Numbered from the stretch's first letter, positions 47,979-60,128 are shown. The stretch: 64,000 bases of DNA from Amorphophallus konjac (GCA_022559845.1 CM040127.1:29846708-29910707), one strand, 5' to 3'. The notes: generated by a model from the sequence alone, not told the origin. A program made the numbers and translations.

Positions 47979-50819
47979 TTGTTGTGTAAAGTACATGGGA
48001 ATCTCAGATATACAGTTTCCAGAGTCCTTTGTAGACACGGCGTTTTCACGTTTTTCGTGAGTAAATCTCATATTACATCACGACGTCCCAAAGTGGCTTA
48101 CGTATTTGACTTTATGTGGGTGATTAGTCATTTTTTAGGATTTTATATAAAAATGATAAAAAATCCAAAAAATGTTACAAAAATACAAAAAAAAATGAAT
48201 ATATATATGTATATATATATATTGAGAAAAGCATACAAAATATAAAAATCCAAAAAAATCCAAAAATTGAGAAAAGGTCAAAAATAATAATGAGAAAATG
48301 TTAAAAAAATAAAAATAATAAAACAAAATAAATTTCAATAAACACTTTTATTTTTGTGTAAAAAAAATGAAAGCTTATATATATGTGTATATATAAAAAT
48401 GTAAAAGGAAATCAATATAAAACACAAAAATATAATGATATATCTACTTATCTTTATACTAATCTTCACTTTCTTTTCATTAATCGCATCTTTGTTATTG
48501 TTAATCTCCACTCATAGGTCTTCATCTTATGCACACCACCACCTTATCTCTCTTCCTCATACATCTCCATCTCACTTTCTCACACTTGTGTCTCTTGTAC
48601 ACCTAGCAGCCAGGCAGTGAGAACCTTCTCTTCCCCACCATTCCAGTCATCCACTCCTCTCTCAATAATTTTCTCAAAATTCCATCGTAACCCATCCCTT
48701 TCATTCTATGTATTTCCTTTTTTTTTCTTTCTTTCCTTTTCATTCTCCCCCACCCATCGTCCTTATGTCTCCCATCCACTCTCTCTTATCCTCTCTACAC
48801 TTAACCCATCCTCTAAACTTAACTCAACCGAATCCCACCCATCTAACACAAAACTCATCTATTAAACACACCTCTCCTAACCTATCCACGTAACCCATAC
48901 CCATCTCCTAACACACATGGGACCCTCTTGAAAGAACCCCTCTCCCATCCATTATACCTCCCCTTCTCTGCATATTTTATTTTTTTTTCCTCTCAACCAT
49001 CTCTTTCTCTCTCTCCACTTCACTCATTCCCCCCTGCGAACCTCTCTCTTCCTTCCTCGCCGCGGCCCTTCCCTCTCACTCTCATTCTTCCTCGCCAACA
49101 CTCTCTCCACCCCATTCCCATTTTTTTCTTTACTCTAACCTGCTAATACCCAACAGCCAGCCCACCACACCAAAGCCACCACCTCCCATCTTTCTCCTCC
49201 TCTGCATACTCACGTATTCCCCCTCCACCAACCTCCCATCTCCACGTTGTCCTCCTCACTACCATCGCACCACCCCGGCCATCGTCATCGTCGTCTCCAC
49301 ACCGTCTGCACCGCCGCCGCTGTGAGCCCACCGGCCGCTCCTCACAGCCGCGTCGACGCCGCGAGCCCCCTGCCGTGAAGCCCCGGCGAGCACCCCCCGG
49401 CCAGCATGCTACCCTGAGACTCCCAACACCACCAACCCACGTCGCTCCGTCTCTCTCTTTTCCTCCCCCGTGAGACCCTCCACCCTCCACCATCCGTGTT
49501 CCCCGTCTTCTCCCCCACGCCGTCCACTCCGCCGTCCGCGACCACCGAAGCTCCTCGCCACGACTGCCGCAGTCGTCCACGCCGTCCACTCCGCCGTCCG
49601 CGACCACCGAAGCTTCTCGCCACGACTGCCGCAGTCGTCCACGCCGCCCACGCCGCCGTCCGCGACCACCACTGCACGTAGACGCCGCGAAGCCCCCTGC
49701 CGTAGACGCCGCCGACGCGAACGCGAGCACACCGGCCGCGACCGTGAAGCCCCCCTGCACCCCCCCTCTCCACCGACTGCATCGCCGGCAGTCCCCCACT
49801 CACGTCGCCCAGCCGCCGCAAAGCAGCCCCTCGGCCACCTGCACCTTCCGCCGGCCACGCCCTCCTCCACCGCCTGAACCGCCACCGACGTCTGCCACCG
49901 AGCCCGGCGGGGCGAGCCCACCGTCCACGCCACCGCCGTCCTCTCCCCCCACTCCCGTCCGCCTCCGCCGCTGCCGCAAGCAGCCTCCCCCACCGGTTCT
50001 CCCACTCGCCCGCCGTCCCTCTCTCTCCCTCTCGTCTGTCTCTTCCTCTCTCCTTCCCACTCTCTCGCACCCCCACTCTCTCTCCCTCGTTTTCTCTCTT
50101 TCTCCCTCTTTCTCCCGCCGTCCCTCTCTCTTTCTCCCTCTCCCCCTCTCTCTTTCTCTCCCTTTCTCCCACTCTCTCACGGTCTCTCTCCCTCCCCCTC
50201 GCGTCTCTCTCTTTCTCCCACTCTCTCACGGTCTCTCTCCCTCCCCCTCACGTCTCTCTCTCTCTCTCTCCTCTCTCTCCCTCTCTCAGTTTCTCTCTGC
50301 ACTCCCTCTCTCTCCCTCTCGTTTGTCTCTCTCTCTCTCTCCTCCTGTCTCACCCGCCACTCTCTCTCCCTCTCCTTCTCTTCTTTCTCTCATCCTTCTT
50401 TTGTTTATTATTCCCCCTCTCTCTTCTGCCTCTCCTCTCCTTTCTGCCTACGACCTCTCCCCCTCTCTATTTTTTTTATTTTATTATCTCCTCTTCCTTC
50501 TCCTTATTCTCCCTCATCCCCTTCTCTCTTCTGTCTATTCTTTCTCTTTTGTCGCCAGAAGTTCCCCCCTCTCTCTTGCTTTGTGCCCTCTTCTCCCTCC
50601 TCACGTGTTCTTTCCCGTCATATATATTATACATATATATACTATATATATCTCTCTTATGTATATTTATATATGTATGCTCATGTAGATACGTATGTCT
50701 ATACATAAATATATATATATACATACATATATTTATAACTATGTAGATATATATGTATATGTGTTTTTGTATATTCTGATATAAATATATACATATCTAT
50801 GTATATAAATATATAGTTA

Positions 50820-50854
<35 letters not shown>

Positions 50855-50874
50855 TTAAACATATGTCTATATAG

Positions 50875-50905
<31 letters not shown>

Positions 50906-51899
50906 AATATTGTTCTTGTACATATTAGCCCTTTTATGTCATCCATTTTGAATGTGCAGAAATAAAAGCGGCCTTCGGCCCAATTAGCTCTCATGTTCCC
51001 GTACACGGGGAAACCGTTTCGTCCCACCGTTTGCTCCGTGCTTGCATCGCCATCAGCGGCTCTATTTTTGTTGTCATTATTTTATTGTATTTTCAATCTA
51101 TTATTTAGTCATTAGTGTTTTATCTTATGAATTGTCATCATATCATATTATCGTCCTTACTTAATTTCTGTGTTTGTTCATTTTGCAGGGTAACCACTCA
51201 AGCCCCCTTCTTCGACCAGTCGAACGAAGAGGAAGAAGGAACCCGCGCAAATCCCGCGATAAAGGCCAAGCGATCAATCAACCAGTTCGGGGCCCACGGT
51301 CCCTGGCGATCACACCACCAAACGCGTGCTTGTAGTAAATTTTACTTTATGTCTATAATACCCACGGATAGCTAAATCCGGGTCTGTTTGTACTATAATC
51401 GATCGCGGTGAGTCATTTCACCGTGGTCATTTATTTTCTGCACTTTCTTTCTATACTTTATTATATTGTTGTTAAAACCCCGCACGGATCAATATCCTGC
51501 GGCGGTCTGCTTATTGTTTATATTCATGTTGTTATTATTGTGCGAGGAGTGATATGCCGTTCCAAATTTCGAGTCCACGTATGTCTTTGTGTCCGCCAAC
51601 TTCTATTACATAGAGTCTTAGGTTCGCACTCGGTATATAGAAAGCTGTCCTCGGAATGGTAGGTCACGCCTACCGGGAAGGGGTTCAGTTTGCGTGAGAG
51701 GGTCTTCGGATCCCGTTCTCCGCCCTGTACCGAAGGTCCGGTAAGTCTAGGCTCCACGTCCCCGTACAGAGTGACCTTTCAGGTCATACTCTCTGCCGTC
51801 TTTTCTACATCATCCTTTTTACGCACGCGTTTTCATTTTCATCATTTTTTACTCTTTCACTCAGAGAGGGAGAAACCCCATCTCTCTCTCTCAGTCCAC
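47979..51899. other. retrotransposon leader: A-rich, CT-rich and TA-rich low-complexity DNA
   Basis: A-rich sequence lies at 48130-48440, T/C-rich at 48480-49140, and GC-rich at about 49140-49990 with a 62-bp unit (CACGCCGTCCACTCCGCCGT...) repeated about 2.6 times from 49516. A (CT)n-dominated stretch runs 50000-50470, and TATATA/TATG microsatellites 50620-50910. Long frames on both strands in the GC-rich and CT-rich parts are compositional. No protein family was recognised. Confidence 0.6.
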
Positions 51900-52333
51900 C
51901 ACGTGACGCGTTCACATCTCTGGCGATCACGGTGGGACCTGCTTTTTGCTTTTCTGGTTACCCACAAGCTTTCGGCACCCACGTGTGCCCCTCCTTTTGA
52001 CACCCACGTGTGTCCCTTCTTTCGGCACCCACGTGTGCCCTTCCTTATTGCGCCCCCGTGCGCTCACTCCCCTCGTGCACCACGTGCACTCCCCCTGGTC
52101 CTTTGTGGTTAATTGAGAGGTTAACGTTGTCTCGTGCACCACGTGCACTCCCCTCCATTTGGCACCCACATATGCCCCTCCATTTAGCACCCACGCGTGC
52201 TCTCCTCTACACGGCACCCACGTGTGCTCCCTCCATTTAGCACCCACGTGTGCTCCCCTCTACTCGGCACCCACGTGTGCCCCTTTTTATTTGCGCCCGC
52301 GTGCGCTACGTCATCCCCCCCGTGCACCACGTG
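51900..52333. promoter_or_regulatory. cluster of ten CACGTG (G-box) palindromes
   Basis: Exact CACGTG occurs at 51900, 51980, 52005, 52030, 52081, 52140, 52219, 52245, 52272 and 52328, embedded in repeated GGCACCCACGTGTGCCCCTC and GTGCACCACGTGCACTC units. Related units have CACATATG or CACGCGTG in place of the core. G-boxes bind bHLH and bZIP factors. The array is seen directly; a role in element transcription is inferred. Confidence 0.75.
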
Positions 52334-53039
52334 CACTCTCATAGTCTTTTTTACAAGTGGTCTACGTGTCTCGGAAAGAGGAACGGTTGTATCTTACTCC
52401 ATCTGTTTACTGCTTTTATATCTCTGTTATATCATTGTGATTATCTCTGTTCTATTTGTGTGTTTATCTCTGGTATTTGTGTGTTATACATCTTTTATTC
52501 AGCACTGCATTTCATACATTTACCCCTTTTCTTTTCTTTCTCTTACTTATTTAAGGATTAACCCCTCTCGGTGAAGGAAGGACTCTCCGTCGGGAATTCC
52601 TCTCGACGGACTAGGATCTCCTCCATTGGGACCTCCGTAAGTCCCCGACAGCGAAGGATTCCCTCTTCGTTCACTGGGCTGGTTGTACCACTGAAGTACC
52701 CCGGAGTTAGTTACCTATTCGTGGTGAGACGAGTGCCCCTAGCTGACACGGCGGTAAAACAAAGTGCAATTAGGGTCCCTCCTACTAAGTGTGAATTTTA
52801 TATTTGTTAAAATAAAAAAAAAAAAGAAAATTCAAAAAAAATTAAGTAAATCAAAACACAAAAAAAGGTTAAAACAAGAACAAAAAAAATGGCGTAAGAT
52901 CATCCACTTGTCTGTTAATCTCTGATACTTGTTTGCTAGTGTATGCATTTACGCTCTGGTAAAATTACAGGAATGGCTGAACTCTTTTGAAGAGAATCAA
53001 TCGGGTCGTGGTCAGTAAGTTGACGCACGCGTCCATGCA
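52334..53039. other. leader just before the long ORF
   Basis: A mixture of T-rich DNA, a GC-balanced block at 52560-52800 and an A-rich block at 52810-52890. I see nothing specific. Confidence 0.45.
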
Positions 53040-56000
53040 ATGGACTCAGGCCCTTCCCGTGAGACCCCACAGGAGGTCCCCACTGTTCCACGGGAAATTC
53101 CTCCACCACAGGACATCTTCTCCCTGTTGGGTGTCCTCGCCAGTACACAGCTCAGCCCTGAGCAAATTCTGGTCTTTCAGGCTATTTTAAAGGGGAAATC
53201 TGTTTCTCTCCCTTCTCAGGAGTCGACTCCGGCTCCTACATCCTACCAACAGCCGCTCCAGGCTACTGCATCCCCATCACATGTATATGTCACTCCCTCT
53301 TCTTCGCTTCAAGGGCAGGCGAGTCAACAGTCCGCCTCTTACCAATTTGCCCCTCCACAATCTCAAGCCCCTGTCATCCTTCATACGGTACCCCAAACGG
53401 GTCTGTCCACTGGTGGGCCGTCATTCCCCTCTAGTTCAGGGTTCCTTTCTCAAGCCTCAACGAGGCCTCTTTCGCCTCAGTGGCAGGCCCAACCTTCTCC
53501 CTCTTTTCCTCACCCCTCATGGCCCCAAAATTTGGCTGCCCCTCCTACCCTGGCTCAATCGACTCACTCTACGGGAGAGCCTTACTCCACTTCTTTTTCA
53601 AGCCTTCTATGTCAAGCTGCCCCTCCGATGCCTCAAGGCCAACTCTCTACTTCACAAGTCACACCTCTCCAACAAGCTCTCATTCACAAAATGGATCAAA
53701 TGAAGGAAGAGTTAAAGGAGTTCAGAAGTCGGCTATCGCCCCCTCCTCCTCAAGTCAACTCCTTTTACGCTAAAATTGCTGAAATAGATAAGGAGTGGAA
53801 AAAGACAAGAGATGAGTATGAGCAAGAGCTTCTTTCAAGTCGTTACGATCAAATGGATGTCGTCTATCCATCACCCATTCACCACACTAATTCATATGAC
53901 CCTCTGTATTCACATCTACATCCATATACGCAAAATCTTTCTCCCCTCATTAATACGTATTCCTCACGGCATCTATTTGAACTTGATGACTATGGAGAAG
54001 TGGAAATGGCACATGATGAAATTTGTCAAAACTTTGAAGATTTACCCACTCCGAGGCTTCTTCGTTCCTTCCCTCTTCCACCACCACCAGAAGACTCTTA
54101 TGCTCAGGATGAAGTCACTGATTCTACCCCTACCTATGAGACATCATGGTATTATGACGATGGGTCCATGCTCCAGCAACCCACATCAACGTACCATGAG
54201 TCTTCTACTAATTCTACCCCTACCTATGAGACATCATGGTATTATGACGATGGGTCCATGCTCCAGCAACCCACGTCAACGTACCATGAGTCTTCTACTA
54301 ATTCTACCCCTACCTATGAGACATCATGGCATTATGACGATGGGTCAATGCTCCAGCAACCTACGTCAACGTACCATGAGTCTCCTACTGATTCTACCTC
54401 CACTTATGAGACACCATGGTATTATGACTATGGGTCGATGCTCCAGCAACCTACGTCAACGTACCATGAGTCTTCTACTGATTCTGCCCTTACCTACGAA
54501 ACCACATGGTGTTATGATGACGGGTCTGTATCCCAACAACCCGCATCAATACACCATGAATCGCCCCCTATTTTGAACCCTTCATATACCACTAAAACCC
54601 GACGCTTCCTACGCACCAAGTCTCTTACTGTTACCCCTTCAACTACACAAGTAATCTCCACACCATCAGCCTCCATTGAACCTCCCATTAGTCCTTGTCC
54701 CCAACCTAGTAACCCTCCATTACCTCCGCTTAAGGCTTCCACCATCCCTATAACCCCTTGTCCCCAACCTATTCATGTTCTTCCACATGATCCCTTACCT
54801 AAACCCGTGATTAGCCCTGAGCATGGCCCATCTATTTTTACACCCGAGCCAACCTCATCTGCTTCCGAGCAAGGGGAGAAGCTCGTCGTGTTTCAACCTT
54901 TACCTACCTTTCCTACAATCCCTTTTATTGAACCTTTATTACCCGCTGAGCCCATTGCCTTCATCTCGCCTCCATCACTTAAGGCTTCCACCATCCCTAT
55001 AACCCCTTGTCCCCAACCTATTCATGTTCTTCCACGTGATCCCTTACCTAAACCCGTGATTAATCCTGAGCAGGGTTCGTCTGTTTTTGCACCTGAGCCA
55101 ACCTCCTCTGCTTCCGAGCAAGGAGAAAAGCTCACCGTGTTTCAACCTCCACCTACCCTTCCTACAACTCCTTCCATTGAACCTCCATTACTTGCTGAGC
55201 CTATTCCCTCCGACTCACCTCCTTCCACCACCTCTCGGAGTGGGTGTCTTTCTACAGACACATATGCCAAAGATAATGTTCAAGAACCGGACAAGAAGAA
55301 TTTGGCCATGGCAATGCCATTCAAAATCCAAGATTTCATTTGCCGAATGCCGATTCGGGTTCTTGTGCCGGTCACCTTTGAGAAGGCTGAACCTCTATTT
55401 GCACCAATGTTCGTCAAAAATAACTCTCAAGAATTGGTGCTGAACAAATCAAAAGACAAGACCATAGTGGTCACATTACTCATGGGCCAACATTCTTTCA
55501 AGGCTCTCATTACCCCTTGCTCGGTCATAGTTCAAATGGCCAATCAAAAGAAGGGGTTCTCCTCATGCATAGTAATGACACATTCTATTGCTGAGGAGAT
55601 GATGAACTCTATGCTCAGGGATGAGTCAGGCCCCTCTTTGTTGGAAGTTTTTGACGTTTTGTCTACTCCCTATCAACTTCCATGCAAGGAGCGAACTCCT
55701 ATGCTATCAAATATATTCCCACATGATATTCCCACGGTCTTGAGCAGTGCACCAAATAAGAAGCTCCTTATGCCGAAGGTCAAACTCCCAATGATAGATA
55801 TCATCCATCTATCAAAGGAGTTATTTCCCAAGGAGCTATTCCATGTCAAGATCCCTACTGCACGAGTGGAACTCTCAAACTTTCGTTATCATTATTTGCC
55901 AAGAGAGTTGTCGTTCGCTTTTGAATGTCCAAGGGATCTTGTTACATCAAATGAGAGCTTGTGGGCCCTGAGTGCACCAATTGATCCAGTCGGTCAGAGA

Positions 56001-57074
56001 AGGACCATGCCGTCTTTTGGGGTGCATAATCGGGAGCGGCTTGCAAGGCCAAGAGGCCAAGAAGCTATATTGAAGGTTGAGAGGTCACCCTGTGAGAGAG
56101 TATCCACCAGGAAGAAGGGAAAGCATAAAGTGAAGCTTAAGGGCGATAAAACTCATGTTGCGGAGCCATCTTGTAGCCCATCCACTTCATATTCCATTCC
56201 ATCTCTATTCATGCTGTTATGTATCTTCTTTTTATGGGTGATCTATTGGCTAAGGGGACGCTTTCCATCATCTAGATCTACGCAATCAAGCTCCTCCCCT
56301 ATTCTAGGGTCCTTGGACCCTCACACGAGCCCCCCTCCGGAGCCTCCGGATCCTTACCTTCCACCTCGTCTGGAATCTCCGGACCCCTATATTCATCTTC
56401 GTCCGGAACCTTCGGACCCCTTCCTGTTTAATTCCACGTCTTTATCCACCTTTTATCCTCGTCCGGAGCCCCCGGACCCCTCCATGTTTAATCCTCTGTC
56501 TTTATCTATCTCTCATCCATGTCCGGAGCCTCCTGACCCCTCTCTGTTTAATTCCCCATCTTTATCCATCTCTCATCTCCATCCCCCTCCGGAACCTCCG
56601 AACTTATCATATCATTCTCCATCTCTCTCAGGGCATCGCACCCTTCCTTTTTATATCCCTCCGGAACCTCCGGATTCCTCATCTTGTTATCCATCCCTCC
56701 AAGGGCATCGCGCCCTTCCTTTTCATATTCGTCCGAAGTCTCCGGACCTTTCCTTCTTCCGATTTATCATTTTGTTCTTCTGTGGCATTGTGTCCTCTGT
56801 CATTTTCATCCCTTTAAATCACCTTTTTGCATACCTTTCCCTAGGGCATCACGTCCCTCACCATTTTCTTCCTTCGGAACCTCTGGATCCATTCTCCTCT
56901 GATTTGCCTCCTTTACTCCCGAATCTTCCGGATCCGCCCCTCTCAATTCATCAATTTCTAATTCCTCCCAATCCCGATCCTAAGTCTAACTCGATTCTTG
57001 CCACATCAACTGCCTCGGGCATCTCCCCATTCTCACACTACTTTCGAGGCTTTAGTCCTCACTCTTTTCTTTGA
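53040..57074 (+). CDS. novel 1,344-aa retrotransposon ORF, Pro/Ser-rich with TM segments
   Basis: An uninterrupted ORF of 4,035 nt. Residues 1-210 are Gln/Pro/Ser-rich, and a short coiled coil lies at about 217-265 (KMDQMKEELKEFRSR, EWKKTRDEYEQEL). Residues about 360-510 are five tandem 30-residue repeats (TPTYETSWYYDDGSMLQQPT...STYHESS). Residues about 563-730 hold two copies of an 83-residue Pro-rich unit. A folded-looking part occupies about 750-1000 (FKIQDFICRMPIRVLVPVTF and onward). A basic stretch and a hydrophobic segment (IPSLFMLLCIFFLWVIYWL, about 1053-1071) come next, then many PEPPDPS motifs and a second hydrophobic segment near 1238-1260. I recognise no Gag core, zinc knuckle, DTG/DSG protease or RT motif. 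It occupies the place of gag-pol upstream of the integrase. The intact length implies constraint or youth. Confidence 0.7.
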   Translation: MDSGPSRETPQEVPTVPREIPPPQDIFSLLGVLASTQLSPEQILVFQAILKGKSVSLPSQESTPAPTSYQQPLQATASPSHVYVTPSSSLQGQASQQSASYQFAPPQSQAPVILHTVPQTGLSTGGPSFPSSSGFLSQASTRPLSPQWQAQPSPSFPHPSWPQNLAAPPTLAQSTHSTGEPYSTSFSSLLCQAAPPMPQGQLSTSQVTPLQQALIHKMDQMKEELKEFRSRLSPPPPQVNSFYAKIAEIDKEWKKTRDEYEQELLSSRYDQMDVVYPSPIHHTNSYDPLYSHLHPYTQNLSPLINTYSSRHLFELDDYGEVEMAHDEICQNFEDLPTPRLLRSFPLPPPPEDSYAQDEVTDSTPTYETSWYYDDGSMLQQPTSTYHESSTNSTPTYETSWYYDDGSMLQQPTSTYHESSTNSTPTYETSWHYDDGSMLQQPTSTYHESPTDSTSTYETPWYYDYGSMLQQPTSTYHESSTDSALTYETTWCYDDGSVSQQPASIHHESPPILNPSYTTKTRRFLRTKSLTVTPSTTQVISTPSASIEPPISPCPQPSNPPLPPLKASTIPITPCPQPIHVLPHDPLPKPVISPEHGPSIFTPEPTSSASEQGEKLVVFQPLPTFPTIPFIEPLLPAEPIAFISPPSLKASTIPITPCPQPIHVLPRDPLPKPVINPEQGSSVFAPEPTSSASEQGEKLTVFQPPPTLPTTPSIEPPLLAEPIPSDSPPSTTSRSGCLSTDTYAKDNVQEPDKKNLAMAMPFKIQDFICRMPIRVLVPVTFEKAEPLFAPMFVKNNSQELVLNKSKDKTIVVTLLMGQHSFKALITPCSVIVQMANQKKGFSSCIVMTHSIAEEMMNSMLRDESGPSLLEVFDVLSTPYQLPCKERTPMLSNIFPHDIPTVLSSAPNKKLLMPKVKLPMIDIIHLSKELFPKELFHVKIPTARVELSNFRYHYLPRELSFAFECPRDLVTSNESLWALSAPIDPVGQRRTMPSFGVHNRERLARPRGQEAILKVERSPCERVSTRKKGKHKVKLKGDKTHVAEPSCSPSTSYSIPSLFMLLCIFFLWVIYWLRGRFPSSRSTQSSSSPILGSLDPHTSPPPEPPDPYLPPRLESPDPYIHLRPEPSDPFLFNSTSLSTFYPRPEPPDPSMFNPLSLSISHPCPEPPDPSLFNSPSLSISHLHPPPEPPNLSYHSPSLSGHRTLPFYIPPEPPDSSSCYPSLQGHRALPFHIRPKSPDLSFFRFIILFFCGIVSSVIFIPLNHLFAYLSLGHHVPHHFLPSEPLDPFSSDLPPLLPNLPDPPLSIHQFLIPPNPDPKSNSILATSTASGISPFSHYFRGFSPHSFL
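54118..54567 (+). repeat. 5 x 90-bp in-frame tandem repeat in the long ORF
   Basis: 90-bp units beginning GATTCTACCCCTACCTATGA, five copies with increasing divergence toward the 3' end, all preserving frame. Confidence 0.93.
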
Positions 57075-57125
57075 TTTATTCTCACTCTGTAAATTCTCTT
57101 AGGCATCTTCCACCTCATCCTGGTC

Positions 57126-58310
57126 TTGTTATCACTCCTTCAAATAAACACACTAGTTGGAGGATTGCTGTATAAAAGAAGCCTCACTGGTGTTCTTCTA
57201 AGGTGTCTTGATGATGATGAGTCTTGGAAGTGTGTAGAGGAAGCACACTCAGGCGTGTGCGGTGGTCATGTGAATAGCCAGATGCTTGCCAAGAAGATCC
57301 TTCGGCAAGGCTTTTACTGGCCCACCATGGAGGAAGACTGTGCTGTCTATGTCCGTAGGTGTGTCAAGTGTCAACTTCACGCCGATAAGATCCATTCCCC
57401 ATCTTCCTCTCTCCATCCAGTATCCTCCACATGGCCTTTCTCCATGTGGGCATTCGACATCATTGGTCCTCTCGGTGATCCTAACTCTCTTACTAAATAA
57501 AAATCCTTCATCCTTACTGCAACGGAGTACTTCACCAAATGGGCCGAAGCTGAAGCTTATGCGGAAATCAAGGCATCAACTGTTTGCAAGTTTATTATGA
57601 AGAACATCATCGCCAGGTTCGGCATTCCAAGAACTATCATCACCGACAATGGGCCACAATTCATTTCTCAGGACCTTCAGGACCTCTGCAAAAGGTATAA
57701 GATTGCATTGCATCATTCATCACCATATTATCCACAAGGCAATGGCCAAGCGGAGGCCACTAATAAAACACTGATCAAAATCATAAAGAAAACCTGTGAG
57801 TCTAATAGATTTGCAGATTGGCCAGAGAAGCTTATTGAAGCTCTATGGGCCTATCGCACTTCAATCCGAACTCCTACTGGGCAAACTCCGTTCGCCCTCA
57901 CTTACGGGATGGAGGCGGTAGTTCCGTATGAGATTCTGATTCCCTCTCTGAGAGTACAATTGGACAAGGACCTTCCCCTCGATGAACGTCGCGATTCTCT
58001 CCTTGCCCAGTTGGAACTCTTAGATGAGAAACGTCTGGTTGCTGCCAAGCATGCTCTCGTCTACCAAAATAGACTCGCACGTTTTTACCAGAAGAAGGTT
58101 ATTGAGAGAAAGTTCAAAGTTGGTGAAATGGTGGTGAAAAGAATTTTTGTAAAACCTGGCGGGCCGCGTTCTAAGCTCCAACCCAATTGGGAAGGACCAT
58201 ACGTGGTTCAGGCTGTACATCCTGGCAACGCCTACAGACTAGTCAATGCTGAAGGAGTTGAGTTATCCCACCCTTGGAATGGGCTTTACCTTAAGAAGTA
58301 TTACCCTTAG
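57126..58310 (+). pseudogene. Tat-type Ty3/gypsy integrase with one nonsense codon
   Basis: The frame reads through the integrase domains in order. The N-terminal HHCC zinc finger has EAHSGVCGGH then CVKCQLHADKIH. The catalytic DDE core has WAFDIIGPLG, ITDNGPQF and GNGQAEATNKTLIK. GYxAVVPYEI-type Tat motifs (YRTSIRTPTGQTPFALTYGM) follow, and the C-terminal domain ends NGLYLKKYYP. One in-frame TAA at 57498-57500, just after DPNSLTK, interrupts it; the same frame continues afterwards without other damage. Integrase joins retrotransposon cDNA to host DNA. RNase H and RT, which should precede it, are absent; only about 50 bp separate it from the long ORF. The stop may be a recent inactivation. 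Confidence 0.88.
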
Positions 58311-60128
58311 ATAGGTGTACATACTGTCAAAAATAAAAAAAAAATTGAAAACAAAAACAACAAAAAATGAAAAATAATGAAAACCACAAAATTTGTGTAT
58401 AAAACAAAAAAAGGAAAAAACAAAATTTAAAATGCTGATGCTTGGAGATCACCATGGAATCAAGTTACTGCATCTTACCTTCATGTCAAGATAGGGCCCA
58501 TTAAGGCTTGGTAGGTCTCAGGTCTTGGTTTGCCAGAACCGTGGAGACCCCTGTCCGGCCAGTTCGGCCTATGCCCCCTCAAAAGAAGACAACATGTATA
58601 CACATCTGTGTTATAAAAAAATTGATAGCATCGCTTATGGTAGGGCATCACTCAAAATGTCTCCAAGAAAGCTCAAATCTTTATTCTCTTCTTCTCGACC
58701 GAATGAGACAGCCGGCGCCCTTAAAACGCTGAGCATGGGAAACACAAACACAACCCCTCAGGGTAAGAGTAGGATCCAATTCCTCGAGCATGGGTCAGAG
58801 CACGAGAAGAGGGCAGTGTCCCCGCAGGCTTCCAGGAGGGATTCCATAATGTCAAAATACTATGTCCCTCGCAAAAAATTGTCAAGAAAAAAAAATCAAT
58901 CAGAAAAGAAGAACAAAATCAAAGTCAAGTGAAAAGCCTGGTCGTAACCGTGCCTGATTCTACTAGATAAACCCCTTTGACTGAAAGTAAAAGGGGCCAT
59001 GAGATGTAAATGCTCGAGATTTGGTCTGAAGTTGCCCAAAAGGGGAAGTTAAGTGGGCCCCTACTGGCTCGCCGGGTTAACGGTTTTGCCGGTCCTCTCA
59101 GGAGGTTTACCCCCAATATTCTTCCTCCTTCCCTTGAAGATCAAAGCTCAATGGAGTTCCCGAAGGGTGAAAATCACCAAAGCCTGCAACATCCTTTCAA
59201 CACAAACATATGGTTGTCCATTTTGAAAAGCAGAAGCCATTGTCGTGAAGGAGTCTCCGTGTTTCTGGCCGGTCAAGACCCTTATCCACCACCTTAATGC
59301 CTTCTCTAACCTCGGGCTTAGACCAATGCAAGCGCGTCACCTACGGGTGCGACGGCGTCTGATTCCGGGTCAGCGTCGCGCGGTTGGTCGTTTGGGTTCC
59401 AGGGTGTTCCATTATATACCATCTAGAGTTGTGAGGAAATAGACCCGGGTCGGGCAAATCATTTACCTCAAACGCTTTTTGGGTGAATCCCTGCGGCCGG
59501 AAGCAACTGGGAGCCTAAGCATGGCATGACGGTATTGTCATCAGGATAAGTCTTAGCCGGCGGGATTATCATTCGAGGAGTCTAGAGGCCCAAATCAACC
59601 TAGATGTGCACTTAGGATACCTGGGAGGTTAGTAAGAAATCCATATTCTCATGCAGGTTAGGTGTCATATGGGTGCTTACCAGGCATTAGCAACAAAAAA
59701 ATGATGATGATAAAAATAACAAAAAAAGGGGAAAAGAGAAAAATGTAGACATATACAAAACAAAAATGATGAAAAATAAAACAACAAAAAAATGCAAGAA
59801 AAAAAATAAAAACAAAAAAAATCACATTTCCTATGATTGCATTTGTATGTAGCATTCCACTTTTAATTTTCGCTTGCATCCGTGTGCTTGTGTGCCGCAT
59901 TCACCATCATATCTTTATCTTGCCTTTATTAATAAAGGCTTGGCCCCTTGACCCAGTATCAAGGACAGTCAAAGTGAACATCTGCTTATTGAGCAAGGGG
60001 CCAAGTCAGAGCAGAAATTTTGACTTGTTTGTTTCAGTGATGTGTGCAGGAATTCGAGATAGCAAGAAACAGATGAAAAACAAAAAAAAAATCAAACTTT
60101 TTATTCCATTCTTCCTAGAAATTGTACA
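58311..60128. other. spacer between integrase and antisense PMD gene
   Basis: A-rich tracts at about 58325-58430, 58880-58925 and 59690-59830 flank mixed sequence. The open frames are short and unrecognised. A transcription end for both converging units would be expected here. Confidence 0.5.

Noticed and set aside
49143..50688. Several 120-314-codon frames on both strands in the retrotransposon leader
   Set aside because: The region is GC-rich then CT-rich; the peptides are low-complexity, frames on opposite strands overlap, and no domain was seen.
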